A stretch of DNA of 64,000 bases from Cristatella mucedo (Eukaryota > Bryozoa > Phylactolaemata > Cristatellidae). A program made the translations under genes and the position numbers. The stretch is taken from contig WPIO01000034.1 of NCBI GenBank assembly GCA_009760855.2, positions 1,565,001-1,629,000 on the forward strand, written 5' to 3'. The notes below the pieces were generated by a model. The model saw only the letters and a list, made by a program, of their open reading frames with translations. It had not been told where the DNA came from and did no database searches. This document shows positions 25,801 to 35,389 of this stretch, in pieces. The stretch's first letter is position 1, and each line of letters starts with the position of its first letter.

Positions 25801-26746
25801 AAATAGTTAAAATTAATAATACATTTATATGGTACTCTCAGAGAACTGAATCTCTTTAAAGATGCTGTTTGCATGTTGTCTGTGATGCCTAAGCAAGACG
25901 ACAGAGACTCGAGGAGTTAGTGACTAATGGTATCAAAAGCAGTAGAGAGATTCAGCCAAAACTAGAGGAGAGACTCGACTCAAGTAAGCATTACTGAGAA
26001 GGTCGTTATACCCTGGCATCAGTGATGACTTCGTTGAGTGATTTGAGTCAAGACCTGACTGGAACTTACTTTATCAATTTAAAGTTTTGGGATATGTGTT
26101 TAAATGGCCTGATGCTACTTTTTCCAGTGCCATTGATGACAACAGCGAGACTGGGCAGAAGCTGCTCAAGTTGTCCAGTATCGACTAGTCAGTGTCCTCA
26201 AAACAGCCTCTTTGAAGAGATGCAGGGACAAAAGAAGAGGCTAAATACAATTTACCGTGCTTGTATACAGAACAGCAGTAAAGCCAGGCATCTCGGGAGG
26301 AGAGCCTTCTTGGACTGGAAGATCGGGGCACTTTGAGATGAGAGCAGCAGAGGCAAGCTTTTTAAGGTGAGCATTGCTGAGATAGAGCAAAGGAACTATG
26401 GTTAAAGACTCCAAGGAGGATGTCACCTTGGCGATTGACTCTGATATTTTCTACCTTGATGACAAAGAAGCAATAAAAAACGTTCCAAAAAAAATTCAAG
26501 GATCGCTTGGAATGGTGATGACTGTGCTGCAGTGAAGCAGATGAATAGCGGTCGTCATCAGCCTTTTTGCATTGTGAGCTCGTGTAACTCTACTATAATC
26601 CTCTACAAACCAAACTTGGCCTTACCCGGGATAGATTGGCAGAAACTAAAATAGCCCTCAAGTATGTAGCAGCAGTCGATCAGTCCTGATCGTTTGCACG
26701 TTTTTTAAAGCTTACGCTTAGCTTAGCAGTCCTGTCTGCCTCTGTT

Positions 26747-26837
<91 letters not shown>

Positions 26838-26870
26838 TTATACACACACACACACACACACACATATATG

Positions 26871-26905
<35 letters not shown>

Positions 26906-29900
26906 TTATATATATATCCTTCCTTGCTTACTCTGCCTCAATCATCTCTCAACCATTTCTCTTAACTTCTGTCTCCATTCTGTTCAACTGTGACCACGCT
27001 TCAAGTTGGGAGAGAGATCGGCCTTTCTCTTGGGAACTTGCCTCTGTATCTGTCCGGCGGTTTTCGCTGTGAAGCTGCCCGATATATTGGTGGATGACAG
27101 GGGGTGCTAGCAGTAGCTTCGACACAAACGTAGTAAAGACATTCCAAGCAAGTTCTTCACTTTCCCGGGCTAGTCATCGAGTATCTATGGAACGCACTGC
27201 AACATGGCAGTCCACCTCCCAGTGCACCCCCAGCACCCAGGCAGGCCACCGGGTGACACTGCAGCCTAGGCACGGCTGAAAGCTTAGAGCACTTCGCTGC
27301 GACCACTCACGGGCAGCATGGCGTTGAAGAGGTGAGTGATGAACGAGGCGCCAGCACGGACTGCCATCTCGCCGTCCTTTAGCGAACCCGTGGAATGACC
27401 TTAGCAAAAAATAAAACAAGCCCAAAATGTAAAAACAAAACGGCTGCTCGGCAGCCAGCAAACGAGAAGATTGAGAGAGAGAGGGGAGAGAGAGAGAGAG
27501 AGAGAGAGAGAGCAGATTTGCAGAGCTGGGCAACACGTGTGTTCCATGCACGAGACAGACAACACAGGCACTGCCGGCCGCTTCCAACCCGGCTTTGCGA
27601 CATGACGGCAGCAGAGCACAAAACTAGACTGCAATAACGGCATTTGCCATTAATTCACACAGCAGGTCTGGGTTTAAATCCTGAAAGAATCCAACCATAT
27701 CTTGGCATTGAAGACCAGATGCAGGTTGACAGCCACAAGGCTGATGACATATTGAGACACGAGTCATGATTTTCAGGTTAAACCGGGCCATTCCTGTGGC
27801 CAGCTGGTTTGAGCCGACACGGAACTCTGTGTGATTCCGTGCCAGAAGTCTGCTGGTAGTAGCATTTCTTGCCAGTACGCTCATTTGTGCAGCACTACCG
27901 GTTCGTCGCAGCCGGGAGGGGGGCACAAGCCACTGCTCCTATGCTTGCGCTACCAATGCAGCTTACTCGGTCTCAAGTCAAGTAAGTTCAAGCATATCCC
28001 GAAAATGCCTTTGGCAAGCGGCAGAAGCAGAAGAGCATAATTGTCTAGATTTTGTTGTTCCAAGATTTGGTTGTCGTCCAAGTTAAATTGATCCTAGTCC
28101 GGCTTTTTGCTCAGCTATGCTGACAGATTTAAATGTTCATTAAAATTAATGAGCAATTACTAAGTCTTTGCATGGTACCCCAAGAGAACCGAATCTGAAA
28201 TCGGCACTTTGTAGCTCAATGAAAGGATATCAAAAACTCTTTCAATCACAAGTAAGATATCCAGCTTGGAGAAGCATCTACAAAAGTGCCGCTGCCCCAT
28301 GCCCAGAAAGGCGTGCAAAAGCACACACGAAGGTACTTAGGCCTGCCGGAGGTAAGTTGGATTCCAAGCCAGCCATACCCTTCATGCATAGGCAAGCACT
28401 CTATGCATACAAGAAAAATACAAGATCACATGGGAACTAAACAAGGACGTTGATTGCTATTGCCCTGAGTCAAGATGCACACAGTTTTGTAATGAAAGAG
28501 CACAGAAGAGAATAAATAACAATATATCAATAGTAATAGGTCGGTTGTATAGTGCCCTAATTTCTATCCCGGCACTTTACAACTAGCTGCAAAAGAATCA
28601 ATACCCATAGGGTTAGTGACATGCACGGTATCATACAAGGAACCGGAAAAAGTATCAAGCTTAGGCCAACATGCTGAAGCAAACTTGAAGACACTTACGG
28701 TTACCGGTCAGTAAAACCTCTGGTCCCACCTGCCGAATCAGCTAGCCCTGAAAATGCACTGAATCGTGCACAGGGCAAACCATATTGAATAAAACGACAA
28801 GGTTACTGCAGCAAATGGAAATCTGACCTGACAAGATGCATCTTAAGCATGAAAAATGCCAGGTGCATGAAATGAAAGTGTGGTTTTGTTTATGTATACC
28901 GCAGTCTGTGACAGCACCTAAATGTTGTTATCTGCCAGTACTAGGCTGGGTTGCCCTCCTGGCCACCGGCTAGCAAATCGGAGCGCAGCTAGGCGTTGGC
29001 AATGGTGCCAACGAATGAGAGCGCAGCGTTCCAGTACTGCAGAGAAGCTGGCGAACATCTGCAGCAGGCAGTAGCGCTTCCGCCGGCTGAGTGTGTAGAG
29101 GAAATAAACTGGTGGTGTTCCTCGTCGGCTAGCGTGCTGTGCCGCTCGCGACGACAATTCAGATTACAGAAAGAACATGAAAGATGCAAGGTCATTTCAC
29201 CGTAAACATAGCCAGAAGCGAGTTCTGGACTTTTGGTGAATACAATTTGAAGGACCTATCACCAGGAGATTTCAATTTACGTGAAGGACGACCAGATGAC
29301 TAGACGCTGAAGAGCGCTTGATGCAAGAGCACACTACAGTTCACTCGGACAGAGCAATTGAAGCTGCACTAGGAAAGACATCTGGGAGGGCACGTTTCTA
29401 GATGACACGGTTACGGTACAGCGACTGCTATATTCCCCCTTACTGCCACATCTTTCTTTTCAGCCAGGTCCATCCCTTTCGGCTCAATACAAAGCATGTT
29501 ATTAAATGTCACGACCGACAGTTGTCCCGCTCAAAGCAATCGATTGACCAAGATGCAAACACTGGTGACGACCTAATGCTGACTCGAATCGTCGCAGTCA
29601 AGATAGCTTTACCTCGGCAGACATGAACACTGTATAAGTGAATGCTATCAAGCTTTGTCACTTTAACACAAGCCGTACATTTGCCTACATACACCAGGCT
29701 GAGCACAAACCGTGACTTGCTGCTTCCGACAGATATCAGCCACATGAGCTGACAGAGAGGGCACAGAATGAGAGTGGTTAAGCCAGCATGTTTTTTTTGC
29801 CACTTTGAGGAAGTAGCAACTTAGCTACGACATTTTTGTTCAGGTGGATCTTTGGTGACAGCTGACAGCACGTGTTTGACAGCTTTGAGGAAGTAGCAAC

Positions 29901-32900
29901 TTAGCTACGACATTCTGATCAAGTGGATCTTTGATGACAGCTGCCATCACGTTTTTGACAGCTTTGAGGAAGTAGCAACTTAGCTACTACATTTTTGTTC
30001 AGGTGGATCTTTGGTGAAAGCTGCCACAATTTTGCCAACCACAATTTTGTCAACCACAATAGCCAGGGTTCAGTAATGCAAAGACCACGAACATGTAGGC
30101 AGCTGCATTTTCGCATGGGGGGCTGCAGGTGGCTTACTGGTATTACGGTAATCATGCTTAACGGTCTTTGAAGAAGCCATGCACTGCCGTGCACATGCAC
30201 GAGCTCACCAAAAAAGGTGGCAGAACAAGCGATACAGTGAGCCTGGTGCTGCAACATCAACGGCTGGAGTTGGCTTGAACCCTTTCGTTGCAGTGCACAT
30301 GCACAACATATCAATCGGATACCAGCGACTAACTACAGCGGACGATCACAGGCTGCCTTAGCAGAAAACACTTGGGGGAAGCTGCACATTTGCTTTGCAT
30401 GTACAAAAACAGCACCGCTAATCGCACTGGGCACACTACACACGCTTGAACGGTGCGCATTCCGAGAAGGGTGAATTGAGTGAGCTGCCTTCGGGCAGCA
30501 GACTGCTGCATTGGCCATAGGCGTGAGCTGGACGAGCACGCACACCGACGAGGCAGGCACTCACCGACAGAAACGACGATGTTCCTGCCGGTCAGCTGCT
30601 CAATGACGTCCAGAGCGTGGGGCAGCTCCGGCGCCAGAGTGACTAGGGCGATGTTATCCAGGCTGCCATAGACGCGCTCCAGATCGCCGATGCTCTGCAC
30701 ATTGGACAGGATGAACTGCTCCGGGTGAGCTCCCTTCTTCTCTTTGCTAATGAATGGGCCTTCCACGTGAGCGCCTACACAAATCGCGACCGCAAAAAAA
30801 GGAAGGCAAACAATCGATGTTTCGATCTGAAGTATGGTGCTCGAGAATTGCAAAGGATTATCGCAAAGCTAGAGAGAAAGAAATTGTTGTGTTCTGATTG
30901 GGAGTTACAACTACGACTTCCACCGAATCGAATCCTATCAGCTCAAATATTGAACTGGGCCTCTGCACTCATAATCCTGAAGAGGGTAGAAGGAGGAGGA
31001 AAAGTGGGGAGAGGGAAAGGACCCAGAGGTCAGGCAAAGAGCCAAAAGGAGGAAGTGAGAGATGATGTAAAGGAGAGAGAATAGGAGAGAGAGGACGATG
31101 GAGAGGACGATAGGAGCCGAGGAAAGGGACGGTGGAGGAAACAAGGGTGAAAAGGAAGGTGTATGAAAGGGGAAGAAGAGACATGGGAAGGAGAGTGGAG
31201 GAAAGGAAGTGGATAGGATGAGGTGGGGAAGAAAAGGAGGTAGGAGAGCAGGCAGAGGAGAGGAAGAGGATGGGGAAGAAGAAGTAGAGCAATCAGTAGA
31301 GCGAGGACGATGCGGAGGGATAAGAAGGGAGGAAGACGGTGGGAACAGAAGGAAAAGGAAGAGAAATGGAGAATGAAGCAGAGGAATAGGAAGACAGGAG
31401 CAGAAGCAGAAGCAGAGCCGCGGCAGCATGCTTGCGTTACGACATCTCATGACTTGGGCACATTTAAAAGGTAACTAAAAAACCCATCTATTTATGTAAT
31501 GTAATGTAATGTATCTCCGTCAGTAACTCCACAAAGTCATAAAGACTATGTGGGTGTTACGCAGGAGAGTTTTGCATAGCGCACTCACAGCCTAAGCGGC
31601 TTTCGGTATGCATCCGGTAGCCAACAGACTTCGTCTCACGCAACAAAGAGAAAGTGGGAAGCATAGCAGAGTTAGGAGAGCAGTTGAGGTAGTGAGTAGC
31701 ATAGAAGTAGCAGTTCAGGACCGCTGAAAAAGATGTGCCATAGTCGGCAGTTGGAGAGTAGATGTCGTTGCGCAAGAATTGTGGAAGTGAGTTACACAGC
31801 CTAGGACCTGCAGAGCTAAAGCTTCTGTCACCAACTGTCTTTAAGCAGAGGAATGGGACGGCTAATTTATTGTCCACACCGGACCTCAGGGCACGAACAG
31901 GCTGAAACTGATGCAGCAGTTCAGCTATTTATCCAGCATCTAGTGGGTTCCTATGATACGTCCTGCATACGCTTATGCATGCTGACACTGTGCATGCTGC
32001 CACCAACCACACTAGCATGCGGACGCTGTGCATGTCACCCCACTAAACCATGTTATTCTCGTTTGTTTATTGAGCATGCTACCACCAACCATCCGATCGT
32101 GCTTCCTTTGTAGCACTTGTAAAGCCCCTAGAAAGAGATTGAGTTCTCTGAGGGTGCTCACTTTATCAAACTTATTATTAGTAGTATTGTTATTATTATG
32201 CTTCTGACACTAATACAGCTGCATTAGCCGACGAGGCAAGCGAAGCCATCTGCTGGTACACTCCATCGCAACGGATTGGTACCGGCTTCGGCAGGGGCTC
32301 GGAGCAGTGGAGCCTCGGAGCTGGGCATGCCTGGGCAGGGCAGGTGCACATGGCACCTAGCTTCCACCTGGCCACCCTTTGCTGCTTCCCCGGTTGCATT
32401 AGGTTTCGGTAAGGCAGCATGGCGCCTAGCTTCCACCTGGCCACCCTTTGCTGCTTCCCCGGTTGCATTAGGTTTCGGTAAGGCCTATCCGCTTACGCTA
32501 TGGCCGATACAAGGGAACAGGGTCCGGCTACTCGGATTTCACGTTAGATTTATCCTTTGCAGTGCGTTGGCTTGCCCATTGCCCGCCGGCTCATTGCTGA
32601 ACTCTCGCGCCCCCCCCCCCCCCCCCCCCCCCCCCGCCCCGTGCAGGCAACCAGGGGAGACAGAGCACTCCTGCTAAAGGCTTAGGATAGCTAGAGATCA
32701 GCCTGAAGTCCGTGTCGAGGCTAGTGAGAGCTAGCTACTGACTGGTACTGACTGGGCAAGTACTCGGCGACCTCTCCTGAGCTGGGGCAGGGCGGATGCT
32801 GCAGACGACGGGTCGACAGCCACTAAACGGGCGGACACTAAAACGCCACATGCGCATCTGAAACACGTTCGGGTAGGAGAGACTGGCTTCTTGCAGATGG

Positions 32901-32953
32901 TTTGACCAGGATGTCACCGGTCCTCGGAATGACTCCAACGGAAAAGAGCCGGG

Positions 32954-33012
<59 letters not shown>

Positions 33013-33829
33013 GCTCTTGCCACCATAGTTTATCTCACTGTCATACGCTTACGCTAGCGCGTTCGCATGACGGACAGCCAGAGCGACATCAGCGCATCTC
33101 AAACGGCTTCCTTCAAGTCTACATATTCGGATTGGTGACCGAAGCCTACTCGCCCGCGGCCTGCTTACCAAGAATGCCGGCTCCCAGAGCACTTCCGTCT
33201 CTTTTTTCATAGTAAGGAAGAACCTGAAACAAACGAAATAGGCCTGCCATACTGGGGCGCGCGAGCCAAAAAGGCGCCGAAAGTCTGCAGCACCTCGATT
33301 CGCCAAGACGAGGCGAGGCGGTTACCTGATGATACAGCTCGGCAGGCGACGTGATGACGGTAGGACAAAAAGAGGTCACTCCGTGAGCGAGCAGACCTTT
33401 AGCGACCAGCTGCAGTCCTTCGGCGACGTTCTTGGCGTTTAAAGAAAAGTCGACGCCGAACGCGCCTGTTGCGGCGGCGGCGATACGAGTTAAGAAAGCC
33501 GCACTTCGCACAGCGAGCGGCTTTCCAATCGATTGTCATTCACAAAAATCACCAGAATCGAGCACTCAACGAACTCTACTGAACCTAGATTCACGCACGC
33601 GACCGCAGCATTTACCATTGATCTGCAAATCTATGAAGCCAGGTGCCAGAATGCGGTTTCCGCAGTCTATCCGACGGTCAGCCGTTCGCTGCTCGTCGAA
33701 AAACAGCTTCTCTGGATTCATGACTTTCCCGTCCCTCACCCAAAGGTCATCCTTTATAATTTCGTGATTTCTCACGATTCGGCAGTTGGCATATTTGACT
33801 ATAAGGTCACGTTCCCCGTCGAGCTGCAT
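13589..33829 (-). CDS. AMDHD2: N-acetylglucosamine-6-phosphate deacetylase, nine coding exons, complete
   Basis: Family role: hydrolyses GlcNAc-6-phosphate to glucosamine-6-phosphate and acetate in cytosolic amino-sugar salvage, and is a metal-dependent amidohydrolase. Seen here: nine exons (33616-33829, 33326-33465, 33169-33223, 30565-30774, 27311-27399, 24701-24845, 20949-21078, 15973-16019, 13589-13767) join in frame to 1209 bp, 402 residues plus stop, close to the ~409 of the human protein. All introns are GT-AG. Putative metal ligands by family alignment are Glu141 (HVEGPF), His208 (GHS) and His229 (ITHLFNAM); the catalytic Asp291 sits in [22 protein letters not shown] lies at residues 60-72 and the C-terminal [11 protein letters not shown] is intact. 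The start is the first ATG of the exon encoding the conserved N-terminal sandwich domain. No frameshift or stop was seen. The gene is divergent from the microprotein gene at 33978 and convergent with VMA21. Introns range from 102 to 4929 bp, and the larger ones carry LINE/SINE debris. Confidence 0.96.
14375..14700 (+). mobile_element. Partial relative of the long-TIR element
   Basis: TGACTGCAGCAGCGAACTC, TTTCAGCAGGTG, GCATTAGAGCATGCGG and TTCCCGCATCAGCAATGTAA align in order with 41055-41215 of the long-TIR element. It lies in AMDHD2 intron 8. Confidence 0.5.
15186..15495 (-). mobile_element. LINE B 3'-end unit, minus
   Basis: The tail TAATGTAATGTAATGTATCTC starts at about 15198. The minus strand encodes [18 protein letters not shown] and [17 protein letters not shown]. 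The unit begins at TTCTTACGCAACGAC, the same boundary as the 45131 copy. Confidence 0.7.
15973..16019 (-). CDS. AMDHD2: AMDHD2 coding exon 8 (47 bp)
   Basis: The exon completes Ser328 and encodes [15 protein letters not shown] plus one base of Glu344, matching the human SIAPMDVCVRHFLQAT. It is flanked by TTTTGCAG and GTGAGG, and both phases match exons 7 and 9. The usual MD pair is MN here. It was found by motif and splice-frame constraints, being too short for ORF finding. Intron 7 (4929 bp) upstream is the largest. Confidence 0.92.
16566..16602. repeat. (CT)n microsatellite
   Basis: About 37 bp of CT, followed by a second short (CT) run at 16624. Confidence 0.9.
16690..17335 (-). mobile_element. 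LINE A 3' region, minus
   Basis: The minus strand encodes a decayed copy of the LHWLP segment (17094-17306) and [20 protein letters not shown]. The 3' end at 16690-16800 carries AATAATAATAATAAGAATGC and CAGAGAACTCAATCTGTCTA. A LINE B tail relic (AATGTATGTAATGTATTTT) abuts it at 16655-16690. Confidence 0.7.
17340..18060 (-). pseudogene. Decayed unclassified coding remnant
   Basis: The minus strand keeps a 62-codon frame (17768-17956) with [20 protein letters not shown] and a continuing frame after one stop ([16 protein letters not shown]), interrupted later. This looks like an old transposon or pseudogene reading frame inside AMDHD2 intron 7. I cannot assign a family. Confidence 0.25.
18295..19240 (-). 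mobile_element. LINE A 3' region, longest copy, minus
   Basis: The minus strand encodes [40 protein letters not shown] and [20 protein letters not shown], then [11 protein letters not shown] and a 3' UTR ending in AATAATGATAATAATGC. This is typical of a 5'-truncated LINE with an (ATT)n tail. It lies in AMDHD2 intron 7. Confidence 0.75.
19435..19997 (-). pseudogene. Decayed unclassified reading frames
   Basis: Two minus-strand frames (19668-19997, 109 codons; 19435-19671, 78 codons) read [35 protein letters not shown] and [16 protein letters not shown]. Regular residue use and the lack of microsatellites suggest a decayed coding element, perhaps a transposase. It lies inside AMDHD2 intron 7, and no known motif was found. 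Confidence 0.22.
20949..21078 (-). CDS. AMDHD2: AMDHD2 coding exon 7
   Basis: Encodes residues 286-327 plus two bases of Ser328. VTDAVPAMG holds the catalytic Asp291. The exon continues [12 protein letters not shown] and ISGTNTLCG. The acceptor is TTGCAG and the donor GTGAGT. Confidence 0.96.
21090..22600. other. AMDHD2 intron 6, part; a SINE 2 head trace only
   Basis: A GGTTTGGCCCAAAAGGTTGA trace at 22097 and a C10 run at 22266. No exon seen. Confidence 0.55.
22629..22906. repeat. (AT)n/(GT)n compound microsatellites
   Basis: (AT)n then (GT)9 and (AT)n at 22629-22718, and a longer (TA)n with a (CA)n end at 22796-22906, in AMDHD2 intron 6. Confidence 0.95.
23925..24125 (-). mobile_element. 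LINE B, upstream part only, minus
   Basis: The minus strand reads [17 protein letters not shown] and [12 protein letters not shown], matching [20 protein letters not shown] at 31800-31880. The 3' unit is missing. Confidence 0.55.
24490..24605 (-). mobile_element. SINE family 1 copy beside AMDHD2 exon 6
   Basis: Reads on the plus strand as CTAGCTGATTTAACAGCCCC, TTTTGTATAGCGACAGAAGA, GCCTTTACGGC and CTTGCAGCGGCGATAAAGG, the reverse complement of the 11359 copy. It ends about 95 bp past the exon 6 donor, inside intron 6. Confidence 0.6.
24701..24845 (-). CDS. AMDHD2: AMDHD2 coding exon 6
   Basis: Encodes residues 237-284 plus one base of Gly285. It starts [14 protein letters not shown] and ends [11 protein letters not shown], including the substrate-loop motif DGIHTHPA. 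The acceptor is TTGTAG; the donor GTTGTG is weak but is fixed by the reading frame into exon 7. Confidence 0.94.
25620..25890 (-). mobile_element. Two nested LINE A 3' ends, minus
   Basis: Two successive copies of the terminal segment: AACATTGACATAGCACCC (25703) and TGGTACTCTCAGAGAACTG (25831). Each is preceded by an (ATA/ATC)n tail. Confidence 0.5.
26748..26919. repeat. (TC)n-(AC)n-(AT)n compound microsatellite
   Basis: 87 bp of TC, then about 24 bp of AC and about 55 bp of interrupted AT, in AMDHD2 intron 5. Confidence 0.95.
27311..27399 (-). CDS. AMDHD2: AMDHD2 coding exon 5
   Basis: Encodes residues 208-236: [10 protein letters not shown], then [13 protein letters not shown] with His208 and His229 as expected metal ligands. 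The acceptor is CTAAG and the donor GTGAGT at a codon boundary. A (GA)n tract lies about 75 bp upstream of it in transcription order. Confidence 0.95.
27475..27511. repeat. (GA)n microsatellite upstream of AMDHD2 exon 5
   Basis: 37 bp, one interruption, about 75 bp from the exon 5 acceptor. On the transcribed strand it reads (CT)n, so it may serve as or extend the polypyrimidine region. Confidence 0.9.
28130..28700 (-). mobile_element. Two decayed LINE A 3' ends, minus
   Basis: ATTAAAATTAATGAGC then GGTACCCCAAGAGAACCGAA at 28138-28200, and AATAGGTCGGTTGTATAGTG with CTATCCCGGCACTTTACAAC at 28534-28590, both in the reversed family order. Confidence 0.4.
29803..30020. repeat. 80-bp tandem repeat, 2.8 copies
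   Basis: CTTTGAGGAAGTAGCAACTT starts at 29803, 29883 and 29962. Copies end GACAGCTGACAGCACG / GACAGCTGCCATCACG with few differences. In AMDHD2 intron 4. Confidence 0.9.
30565..30774 (-). CDS. AMDHD2: AMDHD2 coding exon 4
   Basis: Encodes residues 138-206 plus one base of Gly207. It carries [18 protein letters not shown] with metal-ligand Glu141, then LVTLAPELP. The acceptor is TGTAG and the donor GTGAGT. Confidence 0.96.
30975..31405. repeat. 430-bp polypurine (G/A) tract, not a simple repeat
   Basis: The plus strand is almost purely G and A (GAAGAGGGTAGAAGGAGGAG, AGGAAAGGGACGGTGGAGGA) with no fixed period. The transcribed strand of AMDHD2 intron 3 is therefore pyrimidine-rich here. ORFs on the minus strand through it are compositional. 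Confidence 0.85.
31495..31920 (-). mobile_element. LINE B 3' region, longer copy, minus
   Basis: The minus strand keeps a 106-codon frame: [40 protein letters not shown], then the shared 3' unit. The plus-side tail is ATGTAATGTAATGTAATGTA. VGDRSF..AGPRLWNSLP is the standard LINE ORF2 C-terminal motif. Confidence 0.75.
31940..32205 (+). mobile_element. LINE A 3' UTR copy, plus
   Basis: GCATGCTGACACTGTGCATG, TGCATGTCACCCCACTAAAC, CCCCTAGAAAGAGATTGAGT, TCTCTGAGGGTGCTC and TTATTATTAGTAGTATTG form the canonical 3' tail. Confidence 0.65.
32352..32486. repeat. 69-bp tandem duplication
   Basis: Copies at 32352 and 32421 share CCTAGCTTCCACCTGGCCAC and CCGGTTGCATTAGGTTTCGG with one or two changes. 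Confidence 0.9.
32610..32640. repeat. Poly-C run
   Basis: About 26 uninterrupted C, then GCCCC. Length may be an assembly estimate. Confidence 0.9.
32958..33010. repeat. (GA)n microsatellite
   Basis: 52 bp, in AMDHD2 intron 3, 160 bp downstream of exon 3. Confidence 0.95.
33169..33223 (-). CDS. AMDHD2: AMDHD2 coding exon 3
   Basis: A 55-bp exon for residues 119-136, beginning [10 protein letters not shown] and ending GAGIL, plus one base of Gly137. The acceptor is TTTCAG and the donor GTAAGC. The following intron is 2394 bp and contains the 430-bp polypurine tract, the (GA)n at 32958 and LINE 3' ends. Confidence 0.94.
33326..33465 (-). CDS. AMDHD2: AMDHD2 coding exon 2
   Basis: Encodes GAFGVDF through AELYHQ, residues 72-118. 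The acceptor is CAACAG and the donor GTAACC, ending at a codon boundary. It contains the family-typical [14 protein letters not shown]. Intron 2 is 102 bp. Confidence 0.95.
33616..33829 (-). CDS. AMDHD2: AMDHD2 coding exon 1
   Basis: Encodes residues 1-71 plus the first base of Gly72. It starts at ATG 33829 and ends before a GTAAATG donor. It contains the family motif [12 protein letters not shown], completed by exon 2. Intron 1 is 150 bp. Confidence 0.95.
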
Positions 33830-33977
33830 CTGCGGTCGAGAAAGTGTGCAGCACGCCCACTATTAACCTTGACCTTTCATATCCTTATCTTGGTTACGTA
33901 CGCGCGCGCTGCTGCCGGCAAAGCTTCCGGTCACTGGCCAATGAACATCGACTTGTCCGTCTCTCAGCCTGGGTATT
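33830..33977. promoter_or_regulatory. Bidirectional promoter between AMDHD2 and the microprotein gene
   Basis: 148 bp separate the two start codons. It contains CCAAT at 33938-33942, a CTTCCGG (ETS/GABP-like) just before it, a CGCGCGCG run at 33901, and a YY1-like ATGGCGGC over the microprotein start. These are typical of divergent, TATA-less housekeeping promoters. Transcription start sites cannot be read from sequence. Confidence 0.55.
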
Positions 33978-34330
33978 ATGGCGGCCGACCCGTCGAAAGT
34001 GCTAGAGGTGGCGAAGAACGTCGATAAGCATGTGACGAACCTTGCACTTTTCGCTGCTGGATTTACGGTCTTTGGACTATGTGGCATTTATACGGTTAGA
34101 TATTGGCGTAGAGGGTAAGTAGATAGCTTCGAACTCGCCTCCCCGGCAGCGGTCCTCGACTGCGTCGCGTACAGCGTTGCAAACAGCATTTGCTACGGGT
34201 CTGCAGGCCTGTGTGGACGTTCGATCGTGCTTACCAAGCTCGCAGCCAGCAGCTGAACAACTCAATGAGGACGATGGAAAGCATGCAGAAGGCTCGCGCG
34301 GAGACACATAGGAAAACGTCTCTGAGCTGA
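33978..34330 (+). CDS. Unrecognised 86-residue single-pass membrane microprotein, two exons (33978-34114, 34207-34330)
   Basis: Exon 1 starts with ATG in a good context (A at -3, G at +4), encodes 45 residues and two bases, and stops at a GTAAGT donor. The 92-bp intron ends CTGCAG. Exon 2 completes a glycine and adds 40 residues before TGA at 34328. The N-terminus is MAADPSKVLEVAKNVDKHVT. One hydrophobic segment lies at about residues 22-40 (LALFAAGFTVFGLCGIY), followed by the basic RYWRRG. The rest is a polar, probably helical tail with AYQARSQQLNNSMRTMESMQ and a basic end. The head-to-head layout with AMDHD2 and the ETS/CCAAT/YY1-type promoter suggest a housekeeping gene. Size and topology resemble small mitochondrial or ER membrane proteins, but I match it to no named family. 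No poly(A) signal was identified. Confidence 0.68.
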
Positions 34331-35139
34331 CCTGTAGCGGACATTCTCGGCCGTGGGATAGATTCGGCCACCTCGCCGCAGTCGAACTGCGGTATATGGT
34401 TGTTGTCCGCGAGCGAGGTTCTAGCGCGCGTCCTGCAGCGATTTTTGGCTAGAGAGGTCTGCACCGCCCGTTGTGAATCGGCTGTGACGTGGCTTTGTGC
34501 GGATAAGTAGCACGGTTTCCATGTAAATGCAGTTTTGATAATGCACTTGCAACCATTTGGCGAGCTTACGATATTTTCTGGTTGAGTGGTCATCATGCTT
34601 GTGCTCACCCACACGTGGTAATCATGACTCCAATATGCCGGCTTTTAATTATTGGCTCCATTTATCGTCTTGCTGTGTGTACAAGCCACAACACACGAAT
34701 GGGTATATCGTCTTTAATGCAAGTCATGGTCGTGCAAGAAGGGGTATTTAAACGGTGGCTGCAGCCCATGGTTGCAGTTTCGGCAGATTGCAATCGCATC
34801 CATCTGTTATCCCGTTGGATTCATTAAGAAAGACCTGTTGTATGGCACCGGGAATGTCAAATGGCTATGAGGTCGCTGGGCTGTCTGTAAGGATACGTTG
34901 GCGATCGTTGACAAGATATCACGTATAACCAATATTATTGACTCGTAATGGTTTGGGGGAGAATTTAAGCTGGCTTCGACCGAATTTGAGATGTGAAGTT
35001 CTGCATAACAAAGTTGCATTGCTGCAGGCCAAAAAATGATATGTCATCAGACTGAATGTGTGGAGCTGGTACTGAATCCCGCCAGGTGTTACAGCCTGAC
35101 TGCATGTGGATGTGTAATTGCTATGGAACGCCATCCCCC

Positions 35140-35144
35140 CACAC

Positions 35145-35183
<39 letters not shown>
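35140..35183. repeat. (CA)n microsatellite
   Basis: About 44 bp of CA with one GC interruption, preceded by a C6 run. Confidence 0.95.
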
Positions 35184-35185
<2 letters not shown>

Positions 35186-35389
35186 CACGTTGTGGGCGGG
35201 ACGGCGACAGCTGCATTATACCCAGGTGGGCGAGCGTACATGCTGGTGTTGGATATGGCATCATTTAACATCAGAAACGGTCAGAAGCTGTTACAGTGGC
35301 AAGATTGCATGGATTGGCGTTAGTGCTCATCTCGGAGCACTGAGTACCACAGGAGCAATCAGAACTCCTTCCTGTATTGGAATGTGATT

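Noticed and set aside
29803-30020. CRISPR-like repeat array
   Set aside because: Whole 80-bp units are repeated with no unique spacers, in an intron of a eukaryotic gene.
30938-31450. 170-codon Ser/Pro/Leu-rich minus ORF
   Set aside because: Compositional product of the polypyrimidine strand of the 430-bp tract.
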